A stretch of 64,000 bases of DNA from positions 48,305 to 112,304 of the forward strand of contig NZ_JANKBZ010000039.1 of the NCBI RefSeq assembly GCF_024623785.1. Direction: 5' to 3'. The notes beneath the pieces are model-generated. The model worked only from the letters and a program-made list of their open reading frames with translations. It had not been told where the DNA came from and did not search any database. Within the stretch, counting starts at the first letter, position 1. Every line of letters starts with the position of its first letter. The position numbers were made by a program, and so were the translations under genes. The DNA is from Archangium lipolyticum. Its GTDB lineage: Bacteria > Myxococcota > Myxococcia > Myxococcales > Myxococcaceae. Positions 42,494-51,764 of the stretch are shown piece by piece.

Positions 42494-42757
42494 TTACCTC
42501 TGGCCCTCATGCCGTGGCAGGCGCACGGTGAAGGTGGTGCCCTCTTCCAGCGTGGAACGTACATGGATGCTCCCGCCATGGGCGAGGGCGATCTGCCGGG
42601 TGATGAAGAGCCCCGGACCAAGGCTGCCCTGACACGCACCGGCCTCCGGTCCCCGCCGGTAGGGCTCGAAGAGGTTCGACAGGGTCTCCGGTGGGATGGG
42701 GTTCCCCGCGTTCTCGTTGTGCAACTCGAGGAGGCTCCGAGTAGCGCGTCGCTTCAC
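42494..42757 (-). pseudogene. C-terminal fragment of a histidine kinase ATPase domain
   Basis: The 87 codons encode the end of a HATPase_c domain. The N-box-like part reads LHNENAGNPIPPETL, followed by LFEPYRRG, a G-box that reads SLGPGLFITRQIA and the final HGGSIHVRSTLEEGTTFTVRLP. The sensor, dimerisation helix and the start of the ATPase domain are missing, so it cannot work as a kinase. It lies beside the left 20-bp repeat and is probably debris of an earlier gene. Confidence 0.7.
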
Positions 42758-43020
42758 TCCGGCCCGTGCGGAGACCCGTCCTCGGCGGCTTCTATCAGGG
42801 CCCGATTGGAAACCTCCAATCGGAAGTCCGGTGTGAGCCAGAAGTTGGCATTGCGATCCTCGCCGGTGATCTTGAGCCAGCGAAACTCCGGTAGGGTACG
42901 AAATGCCCTCGTAAGGAGCGCGTCTACAGCTTGACGGGCCAACCCGCCTTCCCGTGTAATTCCGGAGCGACGGATGGCACGCCGCGTCGCCTCCAGAGGT
43001 GCGCCGTGTCCACCCGTCAT
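42754..43020 (-). pseudogene. Small protein fragment overlapping the second toxin start
   Basis: This 88-codon frame ends with GLARQAVDALLTRAFRTL and then FRWLKITGEDRNANFWLTPDFRLEV, which reads like a real protein tip. Its start is not clear, and it overlaps the first codons of the divergent toxin gene. It may be the tip of a lost gene or a chance frame. Confidence 0.3.
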
Positions 43021-44685
43021 CCTGGCGCTCGCCCTACGGGCGCACGTCTGGGCCCTTGCTCTCGCGCCTGGGCCCTCATTGTCCTCTTCCAGTTCGCGTG
43101 TGCTACGGGCACTCCCCCTGGCAGCCTCCTTGCTGGCTACCGCCACAACTCGCTCACGCCCTCACCAGCACCCATGGAGCGTGTGGCCGCCACGGTGGAG
43201 CCCGGGCTCGAGTCGGCCACTGTGTACGTCGTGGACTTCATGGAGCCTGGTGCCGTCGCCACGCGGCCAGTGCCCATCCCCAGGGCCGAGTTCCAGCAGG
43301 CCTTCCTGCGCCTCTCCCGTGACGCGGGGCCAGGCGCGAAGACGCCACGGCAGGCCGCCCACGAGTTGCTGAACCTCATGGCGACGCAGCCAGACGCCCC
43401 GATGGTGGCCGTGACGGGCTACTGGAAGCTGGAGCACCACCGCGGCGAGGCCCTCACCTGGATACCCGAGCGCCAGGAGGGTCCTGTTGCCCTCACTCCC
43501 CAGGCAGAAGAAGCCCTCAAGGAGAAATACTTCCAATGGTGTGAGCGCCAGGGTGGGGGCGACTGCCTGGGCCTGCTGGACGATGGGCCCTACCTTCGCG
43601 CGGATGAACGGCGGGCGTTCGCCCTGGCCCTGGCCTTTGGCTCGGTGCTCGACGAGACGCGCGACGCCCTCAAGCGAGAGCTGTTCAGCGTGCAGGCTCT
43701 CGTGGCCATGGTCGTCTGGACGGTGGCTCTGTACTGCATGATGTGGGTGGTGCCCGAGCCGACGACCAAGGCCATTGCCGCCGGCATGACCCTCCTCCTG
43801 GTGGGCTACCTGGGCCTTGAGACGGTGTACGGGCTCATGGACGGCTGGGCCCGCATGGCCGACACGGCGAACCACGCCACCACCTTCGAGGAGCTGCGCG
43901 CAGCCGGTGAGGCATTCGGCACGGTGCTGGGCGAGGACGCCGCCCGGGCCATGATTCTCGCCGTGGCTACCCTCAGCGGGCACACACTGGGACAGGTACT
44001 GCCGCGGGTGAAGTCACTTCCGAGATTCAACCTCGCGGGGGCACAATTCGAGGCTCAGGGTGGGGCCGCCGTCATGGGGCGCCTGGAGGTGACGGAGGCG
44101 GCGCTCGCGATGGAGGGGGCCCTGGCCAAGGCCGTAGCGGCGGCGGAAACGGTAGCCACGTCTCCGCAGGGCCCCATGGCCGTGGTGATGCTCAAGAAGG
44201 GCTCGGGCGCGAGCGCACGGGTCCCTGGGGAGCACGGCTCCGAAACCGTCATCCGCCACCGGGGCGGCAACCGGCAGGTGGAACTTAGCGACGGCCAGCG
44301 CTGGCATCTACCGCGCGGCAAGTCGGCTGCGGACATTCCCGCTGAAGACAAGGTGGGCGACATGCTCCAAGAGGCCGTCACCCGGGCCGCTAACGAGTGG
44401 GGATCCCAGTGGCTCTCTGGCGCCGAAAAAAGGGCCATCGCCGAGGCTCAGAGGAAAGGCGAGTACTGGCTGGCAAGGTTGCTGGAGCGCGAGGCCCGGG
44501 GGCGTTTCGTGGAAAATAGGGTGCGCGAACAGTTCCAACACCTCTACAACTTCAGCCGGAGCAAGGGAGTCGATGTGGAGGTCCCCGGAGGCTACAAGTA
44601 CGAGATTCTCTCCGGCACAGACTCGAATCTGGCGCGGCATGGCAGGCGCATGGCGGGCGAGTTCTTTCGGATGCTCACCTTCTGA
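43006..44685 (+). CDS. Lipoprotein polymorphic toxin, SitA5-like
   Basis: From a GTG at 43006, with AGAGG at a good distance, the protein has 559 residues. The lipoprotein signal ends in FQFAC. The next region (ATVYVVDFMEPGAVATRPVPIPRAEFQQAFLRL) is characteristic of the SitA-type lipoprotein toxins of myxobacteria. Two hydrophobic segments (about residues 228-275, LVAMVVWTVALYCMMW and GMTLLLVGYLGLETVYG) may help membrane passage. The C-terminal 90 residues (YKYEILSGTDSNLARHG) form the presumed toxic tip of unknown fold. The next gene, 11 bases on, would be the immunity gene. An upstream in-frame ATG at 42931 is less likely. Confidence 0.65.
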   Translation: MSTRHPGARPTGARLGPCSRAWALIVLFQFACATGTPPGSLLAGYRHNSLTPSPAPMERVAATVEPGLESATVYVVDFMEPGAVATRPVPIPRAEFQQAFLRLSRDAGPGAKTPRQAAHELLNLMATQPDAPMVAVTGYWKLEHHRGEALTWIPERQEGPVALTPQAEEALKEKYFQWCERQGGGDCLGLLDDGPYLRADERRAFALALAFGSVLDETRDALKRELFSVQALVAMVVWTVALYCMMWVVPEPTTKAIAAGMTLLLVGYLGLETVYGLMDGWARMADTANHATTFEELRAAGEAFGTVLGEDAARAMILAVATLSGHTLGQVLPRVKSLPRFNLAGAQFEAQGGAAVMGRLEVTEAALAMEGALAKAVAAAETVATSPQGPMAVVMLKKGSGASARVPGEHGSETVIRHRGGNRQVELSDGQRWHLPRGKSAADIPAEDKVGDMLQEAVTRAANEWGSQWLSGAEKRAIAEAQRKGEYWLARLLEREARGRFVENRVREQFQHLYNFSRSKGVDVEVPGGYKYEILSGTDSNLARHGRRMAGEFFRMLTF

Positions 44686-44696
44686 GAAGGCAACGG

Positions 44697-45326
44697 ATGC
44701 TCTACAACAAGGTCTTCTACGAGGGCCGGGAAATCGAAAACGAGCGGTTGGAGCTGACGGACAAGGGCTCGCTTTATTTCCTTGGCCACGGACTGACGCT
44801 GCGCAACTGCACCATCGTCCTGAAGGTTTCCGGCAGGAACGTGTTTCTGACCGGCGCGCGTTTCATCGACTGCACCTTCGAGGTGAAGCAGGAGTTGAAG
44901 AACCACCAAGCGTGGGTAGCCGCGTCCCTGAAGGGCTGCCGGTTCAAGGGGCGCCTGACTGGGTGTGATTTCGGGCACTGGCCTGAATACAGCAGCCTGC
45001 CGGGGTATGAGTCCGGTTCCATTGAGGACTGCGACTTCTCCGAGGCCCGATTGGACGCTTGCCGAATCATGGGTTCTGACCCTTCCACTATTCGCTTTCC
45101 CAAGTGGCCCTGCTTCACCATCCTGGACCCCATTGGTCGAGCCCGCGAGATGCGCAGCGTCAAGTGGCCGGGCCTGGTCGGCGATGTCATCGTGGATGAT
45201 CTCCACACCCATCCGCCTCGTACCAAGGCCCTGACCTACTACGCCCCCATTTTGGCTGAACGGCTCGAGGCCACACTCGAAGAGCTCCGGGCTGTCATCG
45301 AGAAGTTCGACTGCATCGTCTACTGA
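44697..45326 (+). CDS. Probable immunity protein for the SitA5-like toxin
   Basis: The 209-residue soluble protein has a repetitive beta-rich middle with pentapeptide-like turns (LRNCTIVLKVSGRNVFLTGARFIDCTFEV and LKGCRFKGRLTGCDF). These suggest a short right-handed helix like pentapeptide-repeat proteins. The C-terminal third is helical (LAERLEATLEELRAVIEKF). GAAGG stands in front of the ATG, and it begins 11 bases after the toxin stop. As the only partner gene it most likely gives immunity; no database family was recognised. Confidence 0.6.
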   Translation: MLYNKVFYEGREIENERLELTDKGSLYFLGHGLTLRNCTIVLKVSGRNVFLTGARFIDCTFEVKQELKNHQAWVAASLKGCRFKGRLTGCDFGHWPEYSSLPGYESGSIEDCDFSEARLDACRIMGSDPSTIRFPKWPCFTILDPIGRAREMRSVKWPGLVGDVIVDDLHTHPPRTKALTYYAPILAERLEATLEELRAVIEKFDCIVY

Positions 45327-45512
45327 CCCGAAACTGGCGCGGCACAGCCGTCGCATGGTGGGCGACCCCTCTTCCGGATGCGCCCGTGCAGATGACGGCA
45401 TCGGCGGCCATGCCGCCACCGACAGCCTTGCCGATGGGCTCGCCTGCGCACCGCCGCTGAACCAAGCGAAGAGCGGAAGAGCCACATCACCAGGGCAAGT
45501 CCTCGCGAGCCA

Positions 45513-45755
45513 TTACTCTTCATAGACAAGCCCTACCGGTTCTCCCGCTACCAGCTTCTCGAGGTCGTCCTCTCCTTTGAGCTGGAACTGGGAGTAGGTG
45601 ACCTCGACACCTTCCTCGAGTGGATCATCGTCACACTTGATGATCTTGCGGACGCCCGCGAAGACCCAGCGGGCCGGATGGTCGTCCCAGAAGAACGTGC
45701 CCGAGCAATCACCCTCCGAGGCCAATGCCCTCGCAACTCCCTTGCATGGATTCAC
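45513..45755 (-). CDS. Small hypothetical protein at the right direct repeat
   Basis: The frame encodes 80 residues from a GTG at 45755 with GGAGAG close upstream. The product is acidic, with FFWDDHPARWVFAGVRKII and EVTYSQFQLKGEDDLEKLV, which look like a small alpha/beta protein or the end of a longer one. The 20-bp direct repeat covers its start, and an in-frame stop lies just upstream, so a previous N-terminus may have been cut off at the repeat. No function can be given. Confidence 0.45.
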   Translation of the reverse strand: MNPCKGVARALASEGDCSGTFFWDDHPARWVFAGVRKIIKCDDDPLEEGVEVTYSQFQLKGEDDLEKLVAGEPVGLVYEE

Positions 45756-45763
45756 CGCTCTCC
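45744..45763. repeat. 20-bp direct repeat, right copy
   Basis: This copy is identical to 42465-42484 in the same orientation, at the far side of the SitA5-like toxin module. Confidence 0.75.
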
Positions 45764-45807
45764 GCTGTCATTCAATTCCCATCAGCCCGGGATATGGAGG
45801 TCATCCT

Positions 45808-45984
45808 TTAGTAGCATTCACGAAGGGTGAACGAGCCGTCAGGGTGTACTTCAGAGGGCGTGCATTCGGTGAGCTCCCACACGAACACCGCAACGAGCAC
45901 CGCCAGGCACACGAGTAAGGTGACCGCCAGCATCCGGTGCGGGCTCCACTGCTGAGTGCGGTACGCACTGAAAATAGAGGACAT
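45808..45984 (-). CDS. Small single-span membrane protein
   Basis: Translated from the ATG at 45984, the product has 58 residues. A short basic N-terminus is followed by one membrane segment (about residues 18-38, LAVTLLVCLAVLVAVFVWEL). The outer tail has two cysteines and ends DGSFTLRECY. It is probably real because the hydrophobic profile is clean and the tail is conserved-looking, but its role is unknown. It sits downstream of the first ADYC gene on the same strand. Confidence 0.5.
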   Translation of the reverse strand: MSSIFSAYRTQQWSPHRMLAVTLLVCLAVLVAVFVWELTECTPSEVHPDGSFTLRECY

Positions 45985-46065
45985 CGAGTGGGTCTCCTCG
46001 AGCTCAGAGGCCCATTGTACATGAGGTGCTCGCAATTCAGGATGGATGATGACGCGGGCCCGGCG

Positions 46066-47712
46066 CTACGGCATCCGGGCGTATTCGTTCATCGAGGGCA
46101 GGTAGCCCATCTGCTCGACCAGCGTATAGTCCCATGCGCTCAGGTCCCGCGTGGACGTCGCGTAGGCCTCGTCCTTCTGCCGGTACCACAGCGAGAGCAC
46201 GGGCGTCGTCATGGATGCATTCGGCCCCACATAGACATAGCCCTCGAGGTTGTCGATACCATCGGGCTCATAGCCCTCGGGCACCTGCACCCCCATCACC
46301 AGCGAGAGGAAGCCTTTCCCGGAGGTGGAGCGGTAGCGCAGCAACGGCTGCGTGGATTGCAGCACCGGGAACGTGTGCGGCACATTCGGGCCGAGGATGT
46401 TCCCCTCGAAGGACTGGACATGCGGCAGATCCAACACGTACTCCTCCGCGTCTTCCACCTGGGGCACGTACCCGTCGCCGTTCGGCGCCGTGGCCGCCAG
46501 GGCCGTGGTGAGGAATTGGTTCGTCTGCGATTTCTTGAATCGATAGAGCCCCTTATCGATGTACGTCGAATAGGAGAACAACCTCGAGCCCTTGCCGATC
46601 AGCTCGTCCGCCGAGAGCTGCTCGCAGAAGAACGGCTCGTGCTCGCGCTGGCGCGGATCCGGCAGGCTGTAGGAACACGAGCCGCCATACTTCAGCGTGG
46701 ACCAACGCTTCTTCGTCAGACACAGCGCCTTGCCCTGCACCGCCCTGCTCTCGCCCGTGGGGTCGGAGACATACACCGGCGTCGCCGTCCACGCCGACTC
46801 GAAGAAGAAGTCACGATCCGCTCCGAAGGGGCCCGCCGAGACGTACTTCGTGAGCGGATCCTCCGGCTCCACCTGCGTCTCCACGTTCCCCTTGTTGAAC
46901 ATGATGAGCGGCGTTCCATGGAGGGTATTGGGCGTGCCCTCCCCGCAGTAGTCCGCCATGGCCATCGCCGTGCAGGCCGCGTGGTACTCGAAGGCCTCGA
47001 CGATCGACGTCGCCGGAACCACCGGCGCCCCGCGCGGCATCGGATCCGCGCTCAGCCACGGTGCATAACCCCAATCCACGCACTTGGCCGCCACCCCTCC
47101 CCCGATGAACCGCGTCTCCCTCCCACTCCTCACCGGCCGGCAGGCGAAGGAGAACGCATCCGGCTGCGTGTAGATGAGCACGTTCATCCGCGCGTCCGGA
47201 TCCGCCGCGTTCACGTTCGTCTCCCCCGCCTTCACCGTCTTCCAGCGGCCGGGCAGCACCAGCGCCCACGACCCCTTCGGGCACAGATTCCCGGTCCGCG
47301 CCGGCGAGCTCCATTCCACCTGGTACTCCCAGACGGTGCTCGACTCGACGTCCGTGTAGACGTTGGCGTGCCGCTGTGCCGCGACGATCTTGAACGTCAC
47401 CAGCTGGTCCCCCACCTCCGCGGAGAAGCTCACGTTCCTGAACTGATCCCCCCTCCTGAGGCTCCCCTGCCACGTCCCCACGAGCTCGCCGCGATCGATC
47501 TCCACCTGCTGGAAGCCGACGCCCTGATACCTCGCGCTGCTCAGCAGCAGCGTGACGGGCTCGAACTGCCGGTCCATCGTGCCGTGCAGGTGCGTCCCCT
47601 GATCGCTCTGATAGCCCCCCGTCTGCGCCCAGGCCGTGGTGGCGAAGAGAGCCAGCATGCCGCCGAGGAACGTCGCCCCTACCCGCTGCTTCCTTCGCGT
47701 CCCCAACTCCAT
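46066..47712 (-). CDS. ADYC domain secreted protein (first paralogue)
   Basis: The 548-residue protein has a signal peptide (about residues 1-29, ending TTAWAQ). A beta-rich N-terminal part (SDQGTHLHG, about 35-150) leads into the ADYC domain, named for the motif in AMADYCGEG. This domain also has [15 protein letters not shown] and [12 protein letters not shown]. The many cysteines suggest disulphides. It is exported, but its activity is unknown; similar proteins in myxobacteria are often reported next to kinases. A sigma54-type promoter lies 49 bases upstream (47761-47777). A paralogue with the same layout lies at 53949-55604, beyond the activator gene. Confidence 0.85.
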   Translation of the reverse strand: MELGTRRKQRVGATFLGGMLALFATTAWAQTGGYQSDQGTHLHGTMDRQFEPVTLLLSSARYQGVGFQQVEIDRGELVGTWQGSLRRGDQFRNVSFSAEVGDQLVTFKIVAAQRHANVYTDVESSTVWEYQVEWSSPARTGNLCPKGSWALVLPGRWKTVKAGETNVNAADPDARMNVLIYTQPDAFSFACRPVRSGRETRFIGGGVAAKCVDWGYAPWLSADPMPRGAPVVPATSIVEAFEYHAACTAMAMADYCGEGTPNTLHGTPLIMFNKGNVETQVEPEDPLTKYVSAGPFGADRDFFFESAWTATPVYVSDPTGESRAVQGKALCLTKKRWSTLKYGGSCSYSLPDPRQREHEPFFCEQLSADELIGKGSRLFSYSTYIDKGLYRFKKSQTNQFLTTALAATAPNGDGYVPQVEDAEEYVLDLPHVQSFEGNILGPNVPHTFPVLQSTQPLLRYRSTSGKGFLSLVMGVQVPEGYEPDGIDNLEGYVYVGPNASMTTPVLSLWYRQKDEAYATSTRDLSAWDYTLVEQMGYLPSMNEYARMP

Positions 47713-47760
47713 GGATCCTTCCTCCCCGAGCGCCTCGCGCCCGCTTTCCCGCTGTCCTCT

Positions 47761-47777
47761 AGCAAGGGCCTTGCCAG
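47761..47777 (-). promoter_or_regulatory. Sigma54 (-24/-12) promoter of the first ADYC gene
   Basis: On the minus strand the sequence reads CTGGCAAGGCCCTTGCT, matching the consensus TGGCAC-N5-TTGC with GG and GC ten bases apart. It lies 49 bases before the ATG, just past the stop codon of the kinase gene. Confidence 0.75.
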
Positions 47778-47796
47778 GGCAGCTGGAAACGGAAAC

Positions 47797-50700
47797 TCAA
47801 AGAGCCGGGTCGGGGACGGGTGGATCCGCGCAGACGCGCAGGCCGACGAGCGGCGTGCGCAGCGAGGGATCGCGGTTGGTGTAGTGGTTGTTGCTCCGGG
47901 CGTCCATGAAGCTCTGGTAGTAGCTGCCGCCCGAGTAGAAGGTCGAGTCCGGCATGGCGTTCAGGTGCACCCATTCCCAGACGTTGCCGGAGAGGTCCGA
48001 GACGCCGAAGGGACTGTCGGAGGCGGGGTGGCTGCCCACCTCGTCGGGGCCAAAGGCCAGGTTCTTCTGCCCGTAGGCACGATCGAAGTTGGCGTCCTCG
48101 GGCCCGAGCTCGTAGCCGTGGGGGTAGATGCGCGCGTCCGCACCGCGGGCGGCCCGCTCCCACTCGTAGATTTCGCACAGGCGCGCCCCGGGCAGCTTCC
48201 CCGTGCGCGAGAGCCACGCCACGTAGGCCCGGGCATCGTCCCAGGAGATGCCGGACACGGGGAAGCGCAGCCAGTCCTGCTCCACGAACCGCGTGCGCTC
48301 CGGGTAGCGCACCCGCTCGCCCTCGCGCGCGAGGAAGGTGTGGTTCCGCGGCTTCAGCAGCAGCTGCCACTGCCCACCGGGCAGCTCCGTGAGCTCGACG
48401 CTCCCGTTGAAGTGCTGGACTCGCGGCCGGCGCAGCTCGCGCTCGGCGGGGGGCAGCTCGCGCAGGAAGCGCAGCCAGTCGGCGTACGTCACCTCGTGGC
48501 GGGCGATGAGGAAGCCGCCCGTGCGCGCCTCGTGCAGCGGCTGCACCCGCAGGATGTTGCGCCGGATCGTCTCCTCGTCCTCGCTGCCCACCAGGAAGCG
48601 CCCGGGGGGCACGTAGACGTAGCCCTCGGGCACGGAGGCCGGCAGGGGGATGCTCAGGCGGAGCCGCTCCCCGCGTGTCACCCGCACGGGGTAGTACACC
48701 GGCGGGCGATCCGGCAGCGACAGCACCAGCCGGTACGAGCCCGGTTCCAGCTCCACTCCCGTCAGCGGTGTGGTGCCGAGCGGCCGGGGCTCGGAGGGCC
48801 GGAGGTATCCGCCCTCCCGGAAGTAGCGCTGCACGGAGACGGTGGCGCCCGTGGGGCCGCTCTCCACGTCCACCCGCGCCGGGGCCTGGAGGCGGCGGCG
48901 GTACTCGCCGGTCCCGTCGTACAGGTCGAGCTGGCGCGACAGGTCCTCCCGCAGCGAGGTCTGGTGGGCACGCTCGGCCAGCAACAGGCGCTCGTAGATG
49001 GCACCCGCCAGGAGCTGGCGCGTGTCCTCGCGGCCGGGATCCTTCAGCAGCGCCTGCCGCAGCTCCTGGTTGATTGGATCATGCAGCTCCTCGTTCAACC
49101 GGGCGGCCTTCCGCAGGGCGCTGGCCCAGAGCTCCTCCCCCTTCTTGTCGTCCCGCACCTCGAGGGTGGCGAAGGCCTGCCGCCGGAGCGACTCGACGGC
49201 GGCGCTCTCCCGGCGCGCCTCCTCGAGCAGCTCCCGCGCCTTGTGGAGGTGGGCATCCACCTCGCGCCGCGTCTCCCACCGCGTCAGCACGAGGTTGCCT
49301 CCATAGGCGAACCCCGCGGTGAGCGGCAGCGCCAGCACGGCCCCGAGCCGCACCAGCCGTCCCCGGCGCACGGCCCGGCGCGAGGCGGCGAGGAAGTCCG
49401 CCTCCTGGGGCGCGAGCCCGCCCGGCTCCAGCGACGCGACCTCCGCCAGGGAGCGCGCGCCCCACAACGCGTCCGCCGGACGGCCCAGCCTCCGCCACTC
49501 CGCCGCCGCCCGCTCCAGGCGCTGGTGGGCCGCCCGCCGCTCGGCGTCTCCGGCCAGCCAGCCGCGCAGCAGATCCCACCCCGTCAGCAGCGCCTCGTGT
49601 GACACCTCGTAGGTGGCTTCACCCTGGGCCTCGCGTGCCACCAGCAGGCGCCCACGCACCAGCGCCTCCAGCGCCGCCCGCTCCTCCTCCGCCTCCACGC
49701 CACCGCCCAGCAGCTCCGCCGGGGTGCGCCGCGCCCGCGTGCCCTCGGCGGTGACGAGCTTCAGCAACAGCCGGCGCGCCGCGAGCCGCTGATCCGGCAG
49801 CAGCCGGGCGAGGACTCCATCCGCATGGCGGGCCAGCGCCCCCGAGACGCCTCCGAGCGCCTCCAGCGCCGCGGCGGGAATGAGGTGCCGCTCCACATCC
49901 CGCGCCTCCCAGAGCTCCGCCAGGGCGAACTGGAGCAGCGGCAGCCCTCCCTCCGCGCGTCCCGCCGCCACCAGCGCCTCCACCAGCGCCTCGGACTCGA
50001 AGGCCACTCCCCGGGCCCGCGCCGGAGCGGTGATGGCCTCGCGCAGCCCCGCCTCCGACAGCGGCCGCAGCAGGTACAGCGCCCCGGAGAGCATGTCGCC
50101 CAGGCCGGGCAGCGCCGCCAGCCGGGTGAGGAAGTCCCCGCGCGCCGTGGCCAGCACCCGCACACCGGGCAGGCCCTCCGCCAGCGTCCCCAGGGCCTCG
50201 GAGACGAGCGCGGCCTCCTCCGGCTCGGCCAGCGTGAGCAGCTCCTCCAGCTGGTCCACGAAGAGGAGCGTACCGGTGGCGCCCTGGTGCGTCCGCAGCA
50301 GCCGACCCAGCCCCTGGGGCCCGGCCCGCAGCGCCTCCACCACCCGGGCCTCGTCCAGCCCCGGCAGCGAAGCCAGCGCGGAGGCCAGCGCCGCCACCGG
50401 GTGCCTCCCGGGAACGAGCGTCACCCCCGTCCACCCGCCCCCGAGCGCCCCCTCCGCCACGCGCGGCAGCAGGCCCGCGCGGCACAGCGAGGACTTGCCC
50501 ACGCCAGAGTCACCCGCCACCAGCACGAAGGGCTCGGCGCGCAGCCGGTCCAGCAGCGCGCGCACCTCCGCCCCGCGGCCGAAGAAGACACCGCGCTCCT
50601 CGGCGGAGAAGGCGTGCAACCCCGGGTAGGGCCGCTCCGTCACCACCAGCTCCGCGTGGCCTCCTTCGCGCAGGGACTCCAGCGCCTCGCGCAGCTCCTC

Positions 50701-51732
50701 CCCCGAGGAGAAGCGGCGCTCGGGCTCGAGCTCCAGGCACCGCTCGATGATGGCCGCGAAGCGTGGCTCCATCCCGGGCACCTTCGAGGTCACCGGGGCC
50801 GCGCGGCCGCTCAGCACGGCCTGCCGCAGCTCGCTCAGGCTCGAGCCCTGGTGCGGGGCGTGGCCCACGCACATCTCGTAGAGGACACCCCCGAGCGAGT
50901 ACACGTCGCTGCGGGCCGAGGCCGGCTCACCGCGCCACACCTCGGGCGCCATGTACCGGGGCGTGCCCACCCAGGCGCCCGCGGCCGTCAGCCCGAAGGC
51001 CTGCCCTTCCCCTGGCTCCGGCTCCGGTGACTTCCCCGACGCGGGCTCGCTCCGAGCGGGTTTCCCCGGGGAGGACAGCGTCGCCAGGTCATCCTCGCCC
51101 GTCCGCTCCCGCGCCTCCGGGAGGGAAGAGGGCGGAGGCTTGCCCGGGGAGGACAGCGTCGCCAGGTCGTCCTCGCCCGTCCGCTCCGTCACCGGGGGCG
51201 ACGGGGCCACCCACCGGGGTGCTCCGTCTCGCGCTCCCTCGGCGGCGTCCAGCAGCTTGGCCAGGCCGAAGTCGAGCAGCTTCACCTCCCCATCCTCGGT
51301 GAGCATGGCGTTGGCGGGCTTGATGTCGCGATGCAGCACGCCCTTGCGGTGCGCCGCCGCCAGCCCCCGCGCCAGGCCGATGCCCAGTCCCAGCACCTTC
51401 TCCCACGGCACGGGCCACGACTGCTTGTCCAGGCTCTCGCCGCGGATGAACTCCGAGACGAGGTAGGGCCGGCGCAGCACCTCGCCGATGCGGTGCACGG
51501 CGACGATGTTGGGGTGCTGCAACCGGGCGACGGCCCGCGCCTCGGTGCGGAAGCGCTCGCGCTGGCCCTCGTCCGGGGCGACAGCCGAGAGGAACTTCAC
51601 CGCGACGAGCCGGTCCAGCAGTGTGTCCTGGGCCAGGTGCACCTGTCCCATGGCCCCATGTCCGAGTGGACGGACGAGCCGGTACTCCTCGAACGATGAT
51701 GGGGGCTCCCATTGGGGAGCGGGGGCGGCCAC
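47797..51732 (-). CDS. Ser/Thr kinase fused to STAND NTPase and formylglycine-generating-enzyme domains
   Basis: The 1,311-residue protein has four parts. The kinase (residues 17-350) has K46, HRDIKPAN with D136, DFG at 154-156 and the APE motif near 262. An STAND-type NTPase follows (Walker A GDSGVGKS at 407-414). A membrane segment sits near residue 792, then a helical region. The end is a sulfatase-modifying/FGE domain (about 1070-1308, YVYVPPGRFLVGS and SGNVWEW). The stretch between DFG and APE is about 100 residues long instead of about 25 and carries two copies of RTGEDDLATLSSPGKP. It is divergent from a small beta-rich gene. With the FHA activator nearby, it is a good candidate for the input of this regulon, which is inference. 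Confidence 0.85.
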   Translation of the reverse strand: MAAPAPQWEPPSSFEEYRLVRPLGHGAMGQVHLAQDTLLDRLVAVKFLSAVAPDEGQRERFRTEARAVARLQHPNIVAVHRIGEVLRRPYLVSEFIRGESLDKQSWPVPWEKVLGLGIGLARGLAAAHRKGVLHRDIKPANAMLTEDGEVKLLDFGLAKLLDAAEGARDGAPRWVAPSPPVTERTGEDDLATLSSPGKPPPSSLPEARERTGEDDLATLSSPGKPARSEPASGKSPEPEPGEGQAFGLTAAGAWVGTPRYMAPEVWRGEPASARSDVYSLGGVLYEMCVGHAPHQGSSLSELRQAVLSGRAAPVTSKVPGMEPRFAAIIERCLELEPERRFSSGEELREALESLREGGHAELVVTERPYPGLHAFSAEERGVFFGRGAEVRALLDRLRAEPFVLVAGDSGVGKSSLCRAGLLPRVAEGALGGGWTGVTLVPGRHPVAALASALASLPGLDEARVVEALRAGPQGLGRLLRTHQGATGTLLFVDQLEELLTLAEPEEAALVSEALGTLAEGLPGVRVLATARGDFLTRLAALPGLGDMLSGALYLLRPLSEAGLREAITAPARARGVAFESEALVEALVAAGRAEGGLPLLQFALAELWEARDVERHLIPAAALEALGGVSGALARHADGVLARLLPDQRLAARRLLLKLVTAEGTRARRTPAELLGGGVEAEEERAALEALVRGRLLVAREAQGEATYEVSHEALLTGWDLLRGWLAGDAERRAAHQRLERAAAEWRRLGRPADALWGARSLAEVASLEPGGLAPQEADFLAASRRAVRRGRLVRLGAVLALPLTAGFAYGGNLVLTRWETRREVDAHLHKARELLEEARRESAAVESLRRQAFATLEVRDDKKGEELWASALRKAARLNEELHDPINQELRQALLKDPGREDTRQLLAGAIYERLLLAERAHQTSLREDLSRQLDLYDGTGEYRRRLQAPARVDVESGPTGATVSVQRYFREGGYLRPSEPRPLGTTPLTGVELEPGSYRLVLSLPDRPPVYYPVRVTRGERLRLSIPLPASVPEGYVYVPPGRFLVGSEDEETIRRNILRVQPLHEARTGGFLIARHEVTYADWLRFLRELPPAERELRRPRVQHFNGSVELTELPGGQWQLLLKPRNHTFLAREGERVRYPERTRFVEQDWLRFPVSGISWDDARAYVAWLSRTGKLPGARLCEIYEWERAARGADARIYPHGYELGPEDANFDRAYGQKNLAFGPDEVGSHPASDSPFGVSDLSGNVWEWVHLNAMPDSTFYSGGSYYQSFMDARSNNHYTNRDPSLRTPLVGLRVCADPPVPDPAL

Positions 51733-51764
51733 GGCCGGGCATTCTCCGCTGCCTACCGCTCACG

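Noticed and set aside
45937..49602. Very long open frame (over 1,200 codons) on the plus strand opposite the first ADYC gene and the kinase-FGE gene.
   Set aside because: It is antisense to two genes with clear domains and has the Arg/Pro/His-rich composition of a shadow frame in G+C-rich DNA.
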